Shown here one piece after another: positions 11,618 to 13,481 of a stretch of DNA of 13,481 bases. Origin of the DNA: UBA9715 sp964553375. GTDB taxonomy: Bacteria; Actinomycetota; Coriobacteriia; Coriobacteriales; Eggerthellaceae. The DNA is taken from the NCBI GenBank assembly GCA_964553375.1, contig CAZKKN010000043.1:1-13481 (forward strand). The letters are read 5' to 3'. A program made the position numbers and the translations under genes. The notes below the pieces were generated by a model. That model did not search any database. It was given only the letters and a program-made list of their open reading frames with translations, and had not been told where the DNA came from. The stretch's first letter is position 1. Each line of letters starts with the position of its first letter.

Positions 11618-13234
11618 ATGGCCGCCCGCTCCCAGCAAGCGAAGATCCTCAACCGCAGGCTCACCGCCCAACTCGCCCGTGACCTCGCGGTGTTCACGGT
11701 CGTTTTCGCGTTGGCGGCCTTAGTGGCCAACACGTTCCTCGTGCCTCGCCTTGCCGACCTCGTGGCCGATGCCACCTCTGAATGGCAGACCTACGTCTAT
11801 AGCGATTTCTCCGCGAACGAGGCCCTGGCAGCTACGGGCGCTACGGCTTACGCTGTGGCCCAGAGCTGGGAGGAAGCAAACGACCTGATGAGCGACGAGG
11901 TGGTGGTATCTCGGATCGAAGAGAGCCAGGGCATTGTGAGAGAGCAAGACTCTGAGGGTGGGGACGTGGAATCTCAGGGAGACCAAGAGGCTGAGAAGGC
12001 TTCTTCTGCAGCGATCTCCGCAACGGGCGGCTCTTCCCAAAGCGTGGAGGGGAGCCTTGCGGATATGGGGTTTCCTCCTTTGACCGATGCGGATCTGGCC
12101 CGTCTGGCTCAAAGCGGCGCCTTGGGGTCTGGCACCTTGTTGCTCTGCAGTTTTGAGGGCACCATCCCCCATTGGGTGATGCTCCGGGACCTTCAATCCA
12201 TGGCTGCTTCCAACGCGCTTTCGGCATACGATCCCGATTTTCCGCACCAATGGCAGGTCATCTACGGCGAGGATCATGTCTCCGCGCGGTATCTCTCTGC
12301 CTACAACGCCATCAAGGCCTTCAAGTATCCTGTGGTGATCATCGTGTATCTGGTGGGTTTCGCCATCATAACCTTCCTCGGGTTCGGGCGCTCCCTGCGT
12401 TACTTCGATGAGTTGAGCGGAGCCGTGGGCTCCATCATCGCCCATCGGGATCAGCCGGTGAAGCTGTCGAAGCCCTTGCTGTCCACCCAGCAGGAATTGG
12501 AGGCTATACGGCTCTCCTCCTTGGCCGATGAGCGGGCGGCCCAAGCCGCCGAGCGCCGCAAAGACGAGCTGGTCGCCTATTTGGCCCATGATGTGAAAAC
12601 GCCTTTGACCTCTGTAATCGGTTATCTGTCCTTGCTGGATGAGGCGCCCGATATGCCTGAGGAATCGCGGAAGCGCTATATCGCCACGGCCTTGGGGAAA
12701 TCCGAACGCCTGGAGGAGCTGATCGATGAGTTCTTCGAGATAACCCGTTACAACCTGCAGGCAATTCCCATCGAGCGCGCCCAAGTGGATGTGCGCCTTT
12801 TCTGCCAGCAGGTGGTTGAGGAGTTCTATCCCGAGGCGGAAAGCCGCGGCCTCACCATTGGGATAGATGCGCCAGAAAGCGAGATGTTCTTCGTCGACCC
12901 CGATAAGTTCGCTCGGGCTTTCGGCAACGTGGTGCGCAACGCCATCGCCTATGCGGATCCGAATACCGCTATCTCCATCACGATGGAGAAGACTGATGAG
13001 GATTCCCCGCGTTGGAGGCTTTCGGTCACCGATACCGGGCGGGAGATCTCCCCGGCCCATTTGGAGAGCATCTTCGACAAGTTCTATCGGGAAAGCTCGG
13101 CGCGCAGCTCCTCGGAGGGGAGGGCGGGGCTGGGCCTTGCCATCGCCAAGGAGATCGTTTTGGCTCATGGTGGTACCATCGAAGCCCAAAGCGCCCAGGG
13201 GCAGACCACCTTCACCATCCATATCCCCGCTTGA
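11618..13234 (+). CDS. VanS-type sensor histidine kinase
   Basis: This is a 538-residue membrane kinase. TM1 is at about 22-46, followed by an extracytoplasmic sensor loop of about 190 residues and TM2 at about 237-258. A HAMP-like linker and long helix follow (to about 315), then the dimerisation domain with phospho-acceptor His324 in YLAHDVKTPLTSVIGYL. The ATPase domain has N-box Asn437 and Asn441 (FGNVVRNAIAY), a divergent G1 box DTGREI (472-477), F-box FDKFYR (486-491) and G2 box GLGLAIA (504-510). The His motif and the FYRESSARSS...GLGLAIAKEI block are closest to VanS-like kinases. The sensor loop has a low-complexity Glu/Ser/Gly/Gln-rich stretch at about 99-147. The start ATG is 9 nt after the regulator stop, with AGGAT 6 nt upstream. 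The ligand is unknown, and no vanHAX genes are in the window. Confidence 0.93.
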   Translation: MAARSQQAKILNRRLTAQLARDLAVFTVVFALAALVANTFLVPRLADLVADATSEWQTYVYSDFSANEALAATGATAYAVAQSWEEANDLMSDEVVVSRIEESQGIVREQDSEGGDVESQGDQEAEKASSAAISATGGSSQSVEGSLADMGFPPLTDADLARLAQSGALGSGTLLLCSFEGTIPHWVMLRDLQSMAASNALSAYDPDFPHQWQVIYGEDHVSARYLSAYNAIKAFKYPVVIIVYLVGFAIITFLGFGRSLRYFDELSGAVGSIIAHRDQPVKLSKPLLSTQQELEAIRLSSLADERAAQAAERRKDELVAYLAHDVKTPLTSVIGYLSLLDEAPDMPEESRKRYIATALGKSERLEELIDEFFEITRYNLQAIPIERAQVDVRLFCQQVVEEFYPEAESRGLTIGIDAPESEMFFVDPDKFARAFGNVVRNAIAYADPNTAISITMEKTDEDSPRWRLSVTDTGREISPAHLESIFDKFYRESSARSSSEGRAGLGLAIAKEIVLAHGGTIEAQSAQGQTTFTIHIPA

Positions 13235-13243
13235 TTTGCGCAC

Positions 13244-13268
13244 CTCGGCGCCGGTAGCCCCCGCCGAG
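13244..13268 (+). terminator. hairpin just after the kinase stop, weak terminator candidate
   Basis: CTCGGCG (13244-13250) pairs with CGCCGAG (13262-13268) across an 11-nt loop, starting 10 nt after the kinase stop codon. A proper T-run is missing; only a TTTT occurs 14 nt later, inside the dispersed repeat. It may stop or stabilise the two-component transcript. Confidence 0.35.
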
Positions 13269-13272
13269 CCGG

Positions 13273-13307
13273 CCGCTATCCATTTTCCCTGCGGATCGCA
13301 TCGCGTT
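13273..13307. repeat. dispersed intergenic repeat, right copy (inverted relative to 2545)
   Basis: On the minus strand this reads AACGCGATG, then CGATCCGCAGGGAAAATGGA and TAGCGG, matching 2545-2581 except for a CG/TA change and a short indel. Its GCGGATC end (13291-13297) also forms a hairpin with GATCCGC (13311-13317). The next about 30 bp are very GC-rich. Confidence 0.65.
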
Positions 13308-13394
13308 CCGGATCCGCGCCCGGCGGCCCTCCGGCCCGGACCCCCTCCAGAAGTTTGTGGATATTGTGGAGACGGGGAAAATCGCCTTTCCGGC

Positions 13395-13424
13395 TTGACA
13401 CGCATGCGGGCGGGAGGGTAGTAT
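13395..13424 (+). promoter_or_regulatory. strong sigma70-type promoter reading out of the right edge
   Basis: A consensus TTGACA (13395-13400) and TAGTAT (13419-13424) are separated by 18 nt. The start point should be near 13431. The gene it serves lies beyond the window. The strength suggests a highly expressed or stable-RNA or ribosomal transcript, which is a guess. Confidence 0.7.
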
Positions 13425-13430
13425 TTATCT

Positions 13431-13481
13431 TCGCGCCGCTTCGAGCGAAGCGCCGCTCACAGGGGCGGGACAACCGCCACG
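13431..13481 (+). other. structured 5' leader, truncated by the window end
   Basis: Directly after the promoter, CGCTTCG (13437-13443) pairs with CGAAGCG (13446-13452), and GGCGG (13464-13468) pairs with CCGCC (13474-13478) around GACAA. Two hairpins and no start codon in the first 50 nt suggest a structured leader, such as a protein autoregulation element. It could also be an RNA gene that begins here. It cannot be assigned without the downstream sequence. Confidence 0.4.

Noticed and set aside
1519..13234. Glycopeptide-resistance cluster (SanA-like protein plus VanR/VanS-like pair)
   Set aside because: The genes are about 9 kb apart, and no vanH, vanA/B ligase, vanX or vanY is visible, so a resistance locus is not supported.
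11720..13405. 561-residue minus-strand ORF opposite the histidine kinase
   Set aside because: Long antisense frames are common in high-GC genes. The plus-strand frame has all kinase motifs, and the antisense peptide has none.

Overview
The window looks like a chromosomal segment of a high-GC, anaerobic gut actinobacterium, most likely family Eggerthellaceae (Coriobacteriia). That placement is an inference. It rests on the codon style of the long genes, a VanS-like histidine kinase with a response regulator whose mRNA looks leaderless, an arylamine N-acetyltransferase, and numerous short intergenic repeats. No 16S rRNA or other marker gene is present to prove it.

Layout. (1) Positions 1-1375 are visibly AT-richer than the rest and carry one gene, a RhuM-type protein fused to a Doc/Fic domain. 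This stretch ends in the 3' half of a tRNA gene, from about the anticodon stem to CCA, with no 5' half. The fragment is followed at once by a hairpin terminator. That is the usual far end of an island integrated into a tRNA gene, so the island should continue to the left of the window. (2) Positions 1380-4550 hold three genes on the minus strand: a SanA/DUF218 membrane-anchored envelope protein, a lower-GC PD-(D/E)XK nuclease-like protein that looks acquired, and an NAD(P)H-hydrate epimerase. Between the first two lies 500 bp full of short repeats, with one possible 42-residue ORF. (3) Positions 4551-5201 are non-coding. They contain a 39-bp perfect inverted repeat around 92 bp, a tandem 16-mer, an imperfect GC-rich repeat and a plausible promoter. 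(4) Positions 5202-7907 carry an unrecognised multi-pass membrane protein (+), arylamine N-acetyltransferase (-) and a conserved-looking small soluble protein (+). (5) Positions 7936-10694, minus strand, carry a small C-terminally anchored membrane protein, the CCA-adding tRNA nucleotidyltransferase and a RarD permease. The last two are coupled by an ATGATTGA overlap. (6) Positions 10695-13234, plus strand, carry a two-component operon: an OmpR/VanR-type regulator and a VanS-type kinase. Upstream are three spaced CTTAA boxes and a -10 element only 6 nt before the start codon. (7) Positions 13235-13481 are intergenic. They contain a second copy, inverted, of a 35-bp repeat seen at 2545, and a strong promoter (TTGACA-18-TAGTAT) with a hairpin-rich leader reading out of the right edge.

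How the genes relate. Most are independent housekeeping or envelope functions: metabolite repair, tRNA maturation, drug/metabolite transport, xenobiotic acetylation and envelope sensing. The clear functional units are the regulator-kinase pair and the coupled cca-rarD pair. No vanHAX or other glycopeptide-resistance structural genes are visible, so the Van-like label describes sequence type only. The most unusual signals are the 25-bp perfect palindrome written into synonymous codons of the RhuM-Fic gene, the 39-bp inverted-repeat element (MITE-like or an invertible switch), and the leaderless two-component operon with a probable autoregulatory array.
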